From Orobanche coerulescens (taxonomy: Eukaryota; Streptophyta; Magnoliopsida; Lamiales; Orobanchaceae), in NCBI GenBank assembly GCA_033398695.1, contig CM065809.1, forward strand, positions 172,722,501 to 172,786,500: a stretch of 64,000 nt of DNA, written 5' to 3'. Position 1 is the first letter of the stretch. Every line of letters begins with the position of its first letter. The position numbers were made by a program, and so were the translations under genes. The notes under the pieces are model-generated. The model did no database searches, was not told where the DNA came from, and worked only from the letters and a program-made list of their open reading frames with translations. Shown in pieces: positions 1-11,013 of this stretch.

Positions 1-1376
1 GTTATGTTGTTCATGTGGATGAACGTGTTGATTTGCATATGTGTATGCATATTGTGTTGTTTTTGTTGTGTAAATAATCCGATGGGATTATGAGGATCTA
101 TGCTGAGGGCGCTGGATCGAATGTCCACCATGTGTTGGTTCGACGGGATCATCATGGGGATCTATCTTTGAGGCGCTGGATCGTTGGACGGTGTTTTCCA
201 CCATGCGTAGGTTCGAAGAGATCATCATGGGGATCTATGCCGAGGCGCTGGATCGTTGGATTACCGGATTGTGTTGATGGAATCGGTGAATTCGCATCAT
301 TGATTTTATCATGTGTTGTTGTTCACATGTGTATTGTTAGTTATCCACCTTATGTTGATCGATAGATCAACAAAGGGATCTATCTTTGAGGCGCTGGATC
401 GTCGGATTTCCATTGAGTATACATGATTGTTATTGTTGTGATCATATTGACGTGGTCATATGAGTATGCATTTGTAGGTCTTGTGTTAGGACCTTGTCCG
501 TATTGCATTGATCTGATCTCGGATTAGACTGGTATGATTGTCGTGGCACTTCATATCTCGAGGTATGTTCCGTATTTTCCTTTGGTATTTGTCTTGATGG
601 ACGATCGGTTATCCTCTTGGGATTTGATGATGTTATTCGATGGATCGTATTGGTCAGAAATGGTATATTTCCGTATCGTGAGTTGGTTATGACAGTTTGA
701 GAACCTTGAGTATTGTTTGAGGTACAGGACTTATATTATGTTCGAGTTTATTGGTAAATCGAGTACATGCTGTGAAATGTGATAATGGCTACTCGATGAG
801 AATCACTTGAGTAAGCAAAGTTATGGCGGTAAGATTACATTGGTCGTATTCTTATGTTGTATTCTCATTGGTATGTTATTATTAATGTGATGTGACAGAT
901 TATCATTGTTGGATATTATGGTGACCCGTCGTGGGATTTCTTTTAGGTTCTCGGAGTATCGAGCTTGTAGCGGTCGTGAAGAGATGAGCTTCCTGAGGAT
1001 ACCGCTAGGACATGTTCTGTACATTGAATTTCTTGATTGGTTCTTGTTTTCCGCTGCTAGAGTATCGTTTTGGTTGGTCTTTTTCCGCTGCGTGAGTATT
1101 TTGAGACGCTCTTTTGGTATCTGGTAACTGAGGTTACTTTGGAAATCGTTTTCTAAACTTTTGAGTATCGGCTGTTTGGCCTTACGATTTCAAATGAGTT
1201 TTACGACGGTTTTTGATAAATGGATTTTATAAGTCTTTGTGAATTTTTAAAGTTAGTACCGTCGTTGGCCTCTTGGGCATTTGTAAATGTTTGTGAAAAT
1301 TTCTTTTTAGCCTTGTGGGTTCCATCTCGGGGCCCACGGCGCTGTAATATTTCCGGTTAAATCTGGGGGTGTTACA
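1..1376 (+). mobile_element. G': 3' part of an LTR of the non-coding G family
   Basis: This stretch is a close copy of the last 1.37 kb of the G LTRs (compare 51416-52790 and 57640-59014). It ends in the same GGGGGTGTTACA terminus at 1376. It abuts the open pol frame of element A at 1377, so it is the 3' end of a G-family element, or a solo LTR, inserted into A. The expected 5-bp target duplication would start with GTATC at 1377-1381; its partner lies to the left of the window. About 65-75-bp repeats built on GGATCTATGCTGAGGGCGC lie at 90-260. Short ORFs here (for example 90-365) are not conserved as proteins. Confidence 0.9.
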
Positions 1377-4222
1377 GTATCTCGAGGTCGTAATCTTTAA
1401 TTAGCTCCAACCACCTACGCTGTCTCATATTTAACTCTTTCTGACTGAAGATATACTTCAAACTCTTGTGATCTGTAAAAATCTTACACGACGACCCATA
1501 GAGATAATGCCTCCAGATCTTTAAGGCGAAAACGACCGCAGCTAACTCCAAATTGTGCGTGGGGTAATTCACCTCATAAGGTTTCAACTGGCGGGACGCA
1601 TACGCGATGACCCTATCTCTCTGCATCAAAACACATCCGAGCCCAAGGCCCGAATCATCACTATATACTACGAAATCCTCGTTCCCCTGAGGCAGTGCTA
1701 AAACGGGTGCGGTAGTCAAACGTCTCTTTAACTCGTCAAAACTGTCCTGTCTGTCTGCAGTCCACTCGAACTTCTGAGTTTTCTGGAGCAACTGAGTGAG
1801 TGGTCTAGCGATCTTAGAAAATCCCTCCACGAATCTACGGTAATAGCCAGCAAGACCCAGAAAACTCCTCACCTCCTTCACATTCTTAGGCGGCTCCCAA
1901 GCCATCACCGCCTCTATCTTCTGCGGATCTACCCGAACTCCCTCTGCTGAAATCACATGCCCGAGGAACATCACTTCCTCGAGCCAAAACTCACACTTAG
2001 AGAACTTCGCATACAACTGCTCGGCTCTCAAAATGTCTAATACAATCCGGAGATGTAAGGCGTGCTCCTCCCGACTCCGTGAATACATAAGAATGTCATC
2101 GATAAAGACGACTACGAATTTGTCCAGATACTCAATAAAAACTTTGTTCATCAATTGCATGAACACTGCTGGGGCATTGGTTAGCCCGAAAGGCATAACC
2201 ACAAACTCGTAATGGCCATATCTCGTCCGAAAGGCAGCTTTCGGTATATCGCTGTCCCGAATCCTCAACTGGTAGTAGCCCGATCGCAAGTCAATCTTCG
2301 AAAAGACTGTCGCCCCCTGAAGCTGATCAAACAAGTCGTCAATCCGGGGCAAAGGGTATTTATTTTTGATGGTCAACTTGTTTAATTCTCGATAATCGAT
2401 ACATAAACGAAGCGATCCATCCTTCTTCTTAACAAAAAGTACAGGCGCACCCCAAGGCGATGCGCTCGGTCGAATATACCCTTTATCTAACAACTCTCCC
2501 AACTGATTCTTCAATTCTAACATCTCTGATGGTGCCATACGGTACGACGCTCGAGAAATAATGGCCACATTCGGCTCTAGATCAATACGAAACTCCACCT
2601 CTCGCTGTGGTGGTAATCCCGGCAAGTCGTCCGGAAATACATCGGAATACTCGCAAACAACTGGAATCGACGATATGTCAACCCCACCATCTTCCGCCTG
2701 CAGAGCGAAACACCAGTAGCCGACACAACCCTGGTTCAGAAGTTTCATCGCCTTCAAGGCGCTAATCACACTCCCTGATCTACCCGTCTTACAGCCTACG
2801 AGAGTATGCTCGGTGCCGTCCTCGACCACTATCGAGATGGTACGAGTCCGATAGTTCATGATAGCACCGTGACGATCCAACCAATCATCCCCGAGGATCA
2901 AATCCTCACCCTTAAGGTCTATAACAATGAGATTCGAGGGCCAATCTCGGCTCCCGATCCTCACTGGGCAATCCCTAACTTCCCGGTACCCAACCATACG
3001 ATCCCCACTGGGTGTACCCACTACAAACGGCTCACACTCAAACAAGCAGTCAAAACCAATACGACTCACACAATCCGAAGCAATAAAGGAATGGGTAGCA
3101 CCCGAATCAAAAAGCACTGACACTGGATGAGTAAGGATCTGAGTAGTACCTGACGCCACTGGAACATCTGTCTCCTCTGTACGCCTCATCTGATACAATC
3201 GGGGGTGAACTGAACCCGAACTCGAGGCTGCACGGCGATCCGGCTGACCCCGTCCCTTACCACGACTCGAACTCTGCGGAACATAAGTAGCTGGAGTGCT
3301 GTATTCCCTCTGATCGGTAGTGGTAGTCGGAACTCTAACAGCCCTGATGGCCCTCTCACAATGAGTCGCCCGATGCCCGGTCTGCCCACAAGTGAAGCAA
3401 GTAACTGGAGGAAAAGGGCAATCCTTCATCAAATGCTCATACTGGTTGCAGTTAAAACAAACCCTGCCACCAGAAGCAACGGACTGAACTGAACGGTTAC
3501 CCTGAGATCCCCTAGCCTGATGAAATGGCCTCTTCCCCGGTGTGGGGGCAGACTGTGCTCTCGAAAATCGGCCACTCTTGCCGGCTGAGAAGTTGCCAAC
3601 TGTTTTCTGTTTCTTGGCCTCGACACCCAACTCTGATTCTGGTGCGGCCATCTCGATCGCTAGAGCGCGATCCTGATACTCCTTCAAAGTGGCACACATG
3701 AGCGGTGCCATACTCTGCCTGATATGCGGTTTCATACGCATATTAAAGTAACGGATTTTATCAGCTTCCGTCCTCACCTGATCTCTCACGAAACCCAACT
3801 GCTGATTGTAAGTAATGATGGCCTGAGAAATAGGCACATCCTGAGGTGTAGCGGTGAAGAACTCCACAATTCTGCGCTCCTTAACTGGCGGTGGACAATA
3901 TTTTGCTTCCATAGCAGCCCTGAACTCATCCCAAGTAGCCCGACGGTCTCTGGGCGCAACGGCCTCCCACCATTCCGCAGCTTCCTTATCCAGGAGGTAC
4001 TGGGCAATAAGTACCCTCCTGTCCTCGGGACAAGCTACGGCATCGAAGGTCCTGGACAACTGAAAGAGCCAATTCTCCCAACCGAGAGAGTCAGAAGATC
4101 CGGAGAAACGAGGAGGATGCATCTTAGACACCGTCTGAAGCCACTTACTAGCTTCCTCTTCAGGTGTCGGGGGCGGATTTTGGCGTCCACCCTGAGCTAT
4201 CTGAGCAAGCTGGGCTACTAAC
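1377..4222 (-). pseudogene. Element A: Ty3/gypsy gag-PR-RT-RNase H polyprotein, cut at both ends
   Basis: One uninterrupted frame of about 948 codons encodes the front of a gypsy polyprotein that packages and reverse-transcribes retrotransposon RNA. In order: a retrotransposon gag capsid region, two CCHC zinc knuckles (CFNC near residue 258, CFTC near 279), a pepsin-like protease with DSGATHSF near 374, reverse transcriptase with FIDD near 708, and RNase H from about 850. In RNase H the usual YSDAS reads YSDDS. The frame stops inside RNase H where G' was inserted. Its apparent first five residues (MGVLQ) come from the B LTR at 4223, so the true gag start is lost. Integrase and chromodomain would lie to the left of the window. 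The intact frame suggests that A was young when it was disrupted. Two-knuckle gag and RT style fit a Tekay/Del-like chromovirus, but the chromodomain is not seen. Confidence 0.9.
4218..4222. repeat. Left target-site duplication candidate of the B array
   Basis: CTAAC directly precedes the TG of the first B LTR at 4223. A matching CTAAC should follow the far end of the insertion, but that end has been lost, because B3 breaks off inside RT at 30334. It is therefore only half of a duplication. Confidence 0.5.
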
Positions 4223-6202
4223 TGTAACACCCCCATGATTTACGGAGATATTACAGCGCCGTAGATCCTTTTTGGAGGACCTACCAGGCTTAGACCCAAA
4301 TAAAACACATTATATACGACAAACATTAATGTTCATACATTCAAAACCAACTTCAATTTCAACATGACATACAACACAATACCAAACAACATATCATCCC
4401 GAGGAATCATAACCAATATGACCGTTCACCACGGGAATACAACAACATCATTAACCATTAATAATGACATGACATACAACACTGGACAGTACCCGCGCGA
4501 GTACAAAACCAAAACACGACTTTGACCATGACCATATGACCATCAACTCAAAATAGTGCACGATATCAATGCTGCCCACCAAGCTCGTGTCCGTCCTGTG
4601 CTAGTCCTTCCACTGGACCTGTACCTGAATACACAAAAGTATATCCACCCCAAAAGGGGTCAGCAAGAAGCCGGTGCAAGTACAATGATTCTAGAATATG
4701 TACAACAAGTGAATAATCAACAAAAACCACAGAAAATCATAGTGCCATCACAGATATTCCGGAATACCACATCACAATCATCATCACAAAACAACCTCCC
4801 GAGCTATACTGGCCCTGTACCTCTCAAGCAAGATACACACCCCAGAGACACCTCGTCAGACCCTCCCTGGTGTATAGCCCAACCGAGTGATCCGTAGGGA
4901 TACGCGGCCTACCGGACCCCAGGGGACCCTCACTGGTTTTACTCGGCTCACACACACTCGATCAACCATTTGGCACAAATTCCATTTTTACATATTCACA
5001 CGAAGTACATTAAACACAATCAAAGTACTTGCCTCAATTTGAACGACACAAGAAACGGCAAACGGATGAATGTACGGTCCGAACTTCCTTCAACGATTCG
5101 ATCCTAACACATCGAAATATGGAATCAAAACACAACACCACGGAAATGGAAGGGATTCCCTTCAAACTCTACTCTTAGGGACAAACTATCAAACACTACT
5201 AAGGCGGAGTTGTTCATACTCAGATCAATAGGTGGGAACTCAAACGAAATCCGTAGACTTCAAGAAAACAAGGGATTATGGTTTCACAATCATAATCTGA
5301 CCCAATTCAAGGTTTAAAACGGACTAGAATGACGAGATCTAAACAAAACCCTCAAAATTCCAAAAACTAGGGATTGAACAATCTTACCTTGATTTGGATG
5401 ATACACTGGATGAAATCTTGTTAGATTGAGTTTAGGAACTCGAAAATGTTGTTGGATGTTGAAAACTGGTCGAAAAACCACGTCTAACTACACTCCAAAT
5501 CGCCCAGCCGCCGAAGGGAAGAGGAAGGGGTGAAAAATGACGTTTCTGGAACCTACCCCCCATATATATACTGGGAGGTATTAGCGCACGCTACGGCTAC
5601 AGGCTTAGCGTGCGCTAACGAGCTGAGGGCGGTGCACTGCTGAAGAAAAAGGCAGTCCAGAACTTTCTGCCAGGCTCCGGTAGCGTACGCTGAACTATCT
5701 GTTAGCGCGCGCTACCGATTGATACTAGCGCGCGCTAACTCCATACAGTAGCGTGCGCTACCTGCAAGTACCTGCAGTCCAGAAACGTTTCTGTCCTCAC
5801 TGACCTGACATCCTAGCGCACGCTATCATACAAGTAACGTGCGCTAGTACATCGAAATAGCGTACGTTAGTCCGTCCATAGCGTACGCTAACGCCTCATT
5901 CCAGAGTCCAGAAAGCTTACTGTCCAGCGGGCCTAACGCACGCTATTGCACAAGAGTAGCGTGCGCTACTCGAACCTGGTTAGCGTGCGCTAGACATACA
6001 GTCTTAGCGTGCGCTAACTGCTATTTTCCAAATTTAAATTCGCAAGAAGTCCGGCTAAAACGAGCACAATCCGAGAATCACGGAACCCAACAATAATCAG
6101 CCATCAATATGCCAAGGTCAATCATCAATATATACGGTCCAAATAACCACAATACCACAAAATACATCCAAAATAACACTCACAAAATACACGGGTATTA
6201 CA
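4223..6202 (-). repeat. B LTR 1 (3' LTR of B1)
   Basis: A 1980-bp LTR, nearly identical to the LTRs at 11014 and 17760. On the minus strand it starts TGTAATACCCGTG and ends GGTGTTACA. U3 contains about 14 short palindromes of the form TAGCGYRCGCTA (5580-6019), followed on the minus strand by a TATA stretch at 5562-5570. It holds no open frame of interest; the ORF at 4556-4897 is a chance frame. Confidence 0.95.
5562..5570 (-). promoter_or_regulatory. TATA box of B LTR 1
   Basis: ATATATATA, read on the minus strand, lies directly downstream of the palindrome array. The same arrangement recurs at 12344-12352 and 19093-19102. The position between U3 repeats and a C-rich leader fits the core promoter of the LTR. 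This is inferred from sequence only. Confidence 0.6.
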
Positions 6203-6239
6203 CCCTTACCCCCTAAAAAGAAGTTTCGTCCCGAAACTT
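6203..6239 (-). promoter_or_regulatory. B1 polypurine tract and stop-codon hairpin
   Basis: On the minus strand, the purine tract CTTTTTAGGGGGTAAGGG (6203-6220) abuts the 3' LTR and should prime plus-strand DNA synthesis. Directly upstream is a perfect 8-bp inverted repeat with a 3-nt loop (6221-6239). The pol stop codon TAA lies at its edge (6238-6240). Exact copies are found at 12948-12984 and 19699-19735, and relatives in E and G. Confidence 0.8.
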
Positions 6240-9181
6240 AAGATACAAAAAGTTCGGGGTATCGGGCACGCATACTCTCCTCGGTCTCCCACGTGGCCTC
6301 CTCAATTCCATGCTTAGACCATTGGACCTTTACTAACGGAATCACTTTCCGTCGCAATTGTTTCACTCGTCTCTCTAGTATGGTTACCGGTTGTTCTTCA
6401 TACGTAACATCATCACTAATCTCAATCTCTTGATAATCAATAACATGGCTGGGATCGGGAACATACTTGCGCAGTTGCGAAACATGGAATACATCATGAA
6501 CATGGCTAAGCGTTGGAGGCAACGCTAGTCGATAAGCTACCTCGCTTACCTTGTCCAGGATCTCGAAGGGGCCAATATAACGAGGACTAAGCTTCCCCTT
6601 CTTACCAAACCGAAGAACTACACGAGTCGGCGATACTTTCAACAACACATGGTCTCACTTTGGAACTCTAGCAGTCGACGAACGTCGGCATATGACTTTT
6701 GTCGACTCTGAGCAGTCAACAACCTTTGCCGAATAATTGCGACTTTTTCCCGGGTTTGAACCACCAAGTCCGGTTCTACTCCAAGTAACTCGTATGGCTC
6801 GTCCCAACAGATTGGCGATCTACACCATCTTCCGTATAATGCTTCAAACGGAGCCATCCCAATCGAACTATGCCAACTGTTATTGTACGCAAATTCAATC
6901 AATGGTAAATGAGTCTCCCAATCTTCTTTCCAATCCAACGCACAAGCCCTCAACATGTCCTCCAGCGTTTGGATTGTCCTCTCCGACTGTCCGTCTGACT
7001 GGGGATGATAAGCGGTGCTGAAATTCAATTTGGTACCGAGAGTTCGATGTACTGCTTGCCAGAAATGTGACACAAAACGCCCATCGCGATCAGACACTAT
7101 ACTCTTTGGGGTACCATGGAGTCTCACAATCTCCGCAATGAATAACCGAGCTAACCTCTCCGGTCCCCAAATATCTCTAATTCCCAGAAAGTGTGCGGAT
7201 TTGGTTAGACGATCAACAATTACCCAAATCATATTCACTCCAGTTCGCGTCTTTGGCATTCCCACAATAAAATCCATCGCTATATCTTCCCACTTCCATT
7301 CCGGAATTGGTAGCGGTTGCAATTTACCGGCGGGTCTCTGATGTTCCGCTTTAACCTGCTGACAAGTCAAGCATTTCATCACGAACTCTGTTACATCTTT
7401 CTTCATGTTCGACCACCAAAAGTTTTTCTTCAAGTCCTTATACATTTTACTCATACCCGGATGAATCGAGTACGGAGTAGAATGTGATTCATTCAAAATT
7501 ACCTGTTTGAGATCATCTCGATTAGGTACACAAGTTCTGCCTCGAAATCGAAGAACTCCGTCTTCATCGATTAAGAATCCAGGAGCTTTCCCTCTAACAC
7601 TGTCTTCCCGAAGTTGCACAATTGAGAGATCATCTAACTGCTTGGACTTAATATCTTCCATTACGGAGGATGTAATCTCAAGGAAACGCAACTGTCCTTG
7701 AGTTCTGTGAGGCCAAACTTCAATTTCCATATCAATCAACTCTCGTCTAAGCTTCGGTTGAATGGTAAGTAGTTCCAACTTCTGCAGCACGACTGACTTG
7801 CGGCTTAACGCATCGGCAACGACGTTCGCTTTACCTGGATGGTAAAGAATGTCAAGATCATAATCTTTAAGCAGTTCCAACCATCGCCGCTGACGCATAT
7901 TTAGTTCCTTCTGCGTAAATATGTACTTCAAGCTCTTATGATCCGTATACACTCGACAAGAAGAACCATACAAGTAATGCCTCCAAATTTTCAACGCAAA
8001 CACCACAGCGGCTAACTCAAGATCATGAGTAGGATAATTCATCTCGTATGGCTTTAATTGTCGAGACGCATAAGCCACTACTCTCTCATTTTGCATCAAT
8101 ACACATCCTAATCCTTGTTTAGAAGCATCACTATAAATAACGAAACCTTCCGTTCCTTGTGGTAAGGATAGGATCGGAGACGTAGTCAACCGCTTTTTCA
8201 ACTCATCAAAACTCTTCTGACACTCATCACTCCACTCAAATTTCTGTGTCTTCTGCAATAATAGGGTGAGCGGTCGAGCAATTTTCGAGAATCCTTCAAC
8301 AAATCGACGATAATAGCCCGCTAATCCTAGAAAACTCCGAACTTCCTTAACATTCCGTGGAGGCTCCCAAGCTAAGACTGCTTCAACCTTTTGAGGGTCT
8401 ACACGAATACCATCACGAGATGATGTGTACAATAAAAGAAACTTCTTTAAGCCAGAACTCGCACTTAGAAAATTTAGCATAAAGCTTATCAGCCCTCAAA
8501 ATACTCAACGTGATTCTCAAGTGTTCGGCATGCTCCGTCTCACTTTTGGAATAGATTAATATATCGTCGATAAACACCACTACAAATTTATCGAGATATT
8601 CGATAAAAGTTTTGTTCATAAGTTGCATGAAGGCCGCGAGCATTTGTTAAACCGAATGGCATAACTACGAATTCGTAATGCCCATACCTCGTCCGAAATG
8701 CTGACCTGGGAATATCCGAATCTCGAATTCGGAGTTGGTAATATCCTGACCTCAAATCAATCTTGGAGAAAACCGTAGCCCCTTGTAATTGATCAAATAG
8801 ATCATCAATTCTTGGCAACGGATACTTGTTCTTAATAGTGAGTTTATTCAACTCACGATAGTCAATACATAGCCGTAAGGACCCATCTTTCTTTCGTACA
8901 AACAATACCGGTGCACCCCATGGAGACACACTAGGCCGAATATAACCTTTGTCCAACAATTCACCCAATTGTTTCTTCAATTCTAACATTTCCGATGGGG
9001 CCATTCTGTACGGTGCCTTGGATATTGGCGCCGCATTGGGCTCTAGTTCGATAACGAACTCTACTTCACGATGTGGTGGCAATCCCGGCAAATCATCCGG
9101 AAATACGTCTGGAAATTCATTCACAATGGAACAGAGGATAACAGTACACCGCCAACTTCCGACTTTAATGCGTAACACCAA
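6238..9181 (-). pseudogene. B1 RT-RNase H-integrase-chromodomain, frameshifted
   Basis: Three or more overlapping frames (8588-9181, 8413-8643, 6639-8480, 6238-6648) together cover pol. Reverse transcriptase begins at [14 protein letters not shown] and has FIDD near 8565. RNase H has YSDAS near 8130. Integrase has an HHCC zinc region (about 7330-7480) and the catalytic order DFIVG, SDRDG, then E in QSDGQSE. The frame ends in a chromodomain (6240-6420; [16 protein letters not shown]), which in this family directs integration to heterochromatin by reading histone marks. Breaks occur near 8630 (bases lost in the NAPAAF region), near 8420 and near 6650. Each break is absent from B2, so it is either a local mutation or a sequence error. 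Confidence 0.9.
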
Positions 9182-10785
9182 TAATGGTACAACCTTGTCG
9201 CAATAATTTCATCGCTTTCATGGCTCGAATAAACTTCCCGGAAGTACCGTGTTTTTGCCCTTCAAAACGTGTTCGCACCATCCGTAGCGACTATCGAAAT
9301 TATCTTCCGACGATAATCTACTATCGCTCCATGCCGATTTAACCAATCATCACCGAGGATTAAATCCTCTCCTATAATATCGATCACAATCAAATCGGAT
9401 GACCAATCTTTCGCCAATGGTTACAGACAATTGGCAATCTCTTGATCCCCAACTATCCTTTCCCCACTTGGCAACCCAACAATAAAAGGTTCACATGTAG
9501 AGAGACCGTCTAGGCCCAAACGATTCACACAAGATAATGATATAAAAGAATGAGTAGCTCCAGAATCAAACAATACATCTACCGGTGCATCGAAATATAA
9601 ACAATACCAGCGTAGTGGCGGTCCCTACGTCATCAGTCCGCCTCATCTCATACAATCGGGGTGGGGCTGATCCAATGCTAGATGCATCCTTATGCTCGGT
9701 TTTACCTCTGCCCTTTGCCGCGTCAGGACACTCGGAGTTGGTGACCATGCTTGTGCCGGCGGAGTAGGGACTGTTTAGAAGATTTTGCCCACCGACTCAC
9801 AATATAATGCGCGATGACCCTGCTTCCCACACTTAAAACAATCAATGGGGCGAGAAGTGCAACGAGAACTGACATGTCCCGGATTTCCACAATTAAAACA
9901 AACTCTCGGCACTCCTCCACTAGGTTGAGGGGAACCAACAGAAGATTGCACAGAAGATTGAGGTCTACGCGATCCACTGCCTCGGAAACTACCAGAAAAT
10001 TTTGGTTTCTTCGAGCTCGAAACTGCGAGGCAGGCCCGACACCATCTCATAAGCAAGTGCTCTATCCTGATATTCTCTCAAAGTAGTACACCCAAGGCCC
10101 GCCATATACTTTCGGACCTCCGGTTTCATCCTTGCATCGAAATGAAGTATTTTGTCTATCTCATCCTTAACTCGATCTTGGACATACACTAAATGCTTGT
10201 TGTATGTCTTGATTGCTTCGAAATAGGAACATCTTCGGGTTGAGCTCAAGAACTCACCGACTCTTGCTAGCTGAACCGGCGCTGGACAATACCGAGCTTC
10301 CATCAATTCTTTAAATTCTTCCCAAGTGACATCACGGTCCTTGGGCTTAACATTCGCCACCGGTCAGCGTCATCAAGCTCGAGATATTGAGCAATCGGGA
10401 CTCTCTTGGCTTCAGGACAACCAATACCGTCAAAGATCTTCTCCAGCTCAACTAACCAATGATCCCAATTGTTCGCATCACCGGAACCATCGAATCTGGG
10501 AGGGTTCATCTTCATAACTTCTTGAAGCCATCGATCCTCAACCGTCCTGCCAGTATTAATATTCTGCACCACTTGTGCCAGTTGGTGCACTTGTGTTACA
10601 ACTTGTTGAAGAACGTTAGGCACTTCGGCCTCCGAGCCTCCATCTGAACCTCCCGAAGGGATCGGGTCCGACCTAGTCGCAGAACGAGATGCCGATTCTG
10701 AAACGGACCTCTCGGACTCGGACACTACTACTCTGCCACGGCCTCGACCACGACCGCGTTGACGGTAAGCTCTACCTCTCGGCAT
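9182..10785 (-). pseudogene. B1 gag and protease, frameshifted
   Basis: The gag start is [17 protein letters not shown] at 10785, a basic N-terminus shared with B2. The capsid region lies at 9989-10700, two CCHC knuckles (CFNC, CFKC) near 9800-9910, and the protease region near 9540-9570. Several frameshifts split it into frames 10303-10785, 9989-10360, 9775-10056 and 9566-9748. Compared with B2, the breaks coincide with altered CAG/CTG/CCG triplets (for example around 9270, 9600, 9730 and 10360). Intactness cannot be judged safely from this sequence. Confidence 0.85.
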
Positions 10786-10991
10786 ACTGAAGAATAAGAA
10801 TGATTCAACAAGGAAACTATTACAATAATAGATTGCACAATATTAAGGTAATTATTTCCGAAGGAAAGAAACAACCAACATCCGAAGAGTCTTCCAGCAC
10901 AGGCAACACGGGGTGGTAGCATGCTAATGATATCGTAGACAACAATCGACTCAATTTAATGCACTAAAACACCGGACTAGGTATCCATAAA
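10786..10991 (-). other. B1 5' leader between primer site and gag
   Basis: About 200 bases, almost identical to 17528-17737. They form the untranslated leader expected to carry packaging signals. No conserved frame is seen. Confidence 0.7.
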
Positions 10992-11008
10992 CCTAGGCTC
11001 TGATACCA
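10992..11008 (-). promoter_or_regulatory. B1 primer binding site (initiator tRNA-Met type)
   Basis: On the minus strand the site reads TGGTATCAGAGCCTAGG, 5 bases after the LTR end. This matches the standard plant initiator-Met tRNA primer site, from which minus-strand DNA synthesis starts. Confidence 0.92.
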
Positions 11009-11013
11009 TATTC

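Noticed and set aside
4556..4897. 113-codon ORF repeated at 11347-11685 and, in altered form, at 18133-18423
   Set aside because: It lies antisense within the B LTR and changes frame between copies. No motif.
9775..10056. Separate small zinc-knuckle gene
   Set aside because: It is the gag C-terminus of B1 detached by frameshifts; B2 shows the same region inside one long frame.
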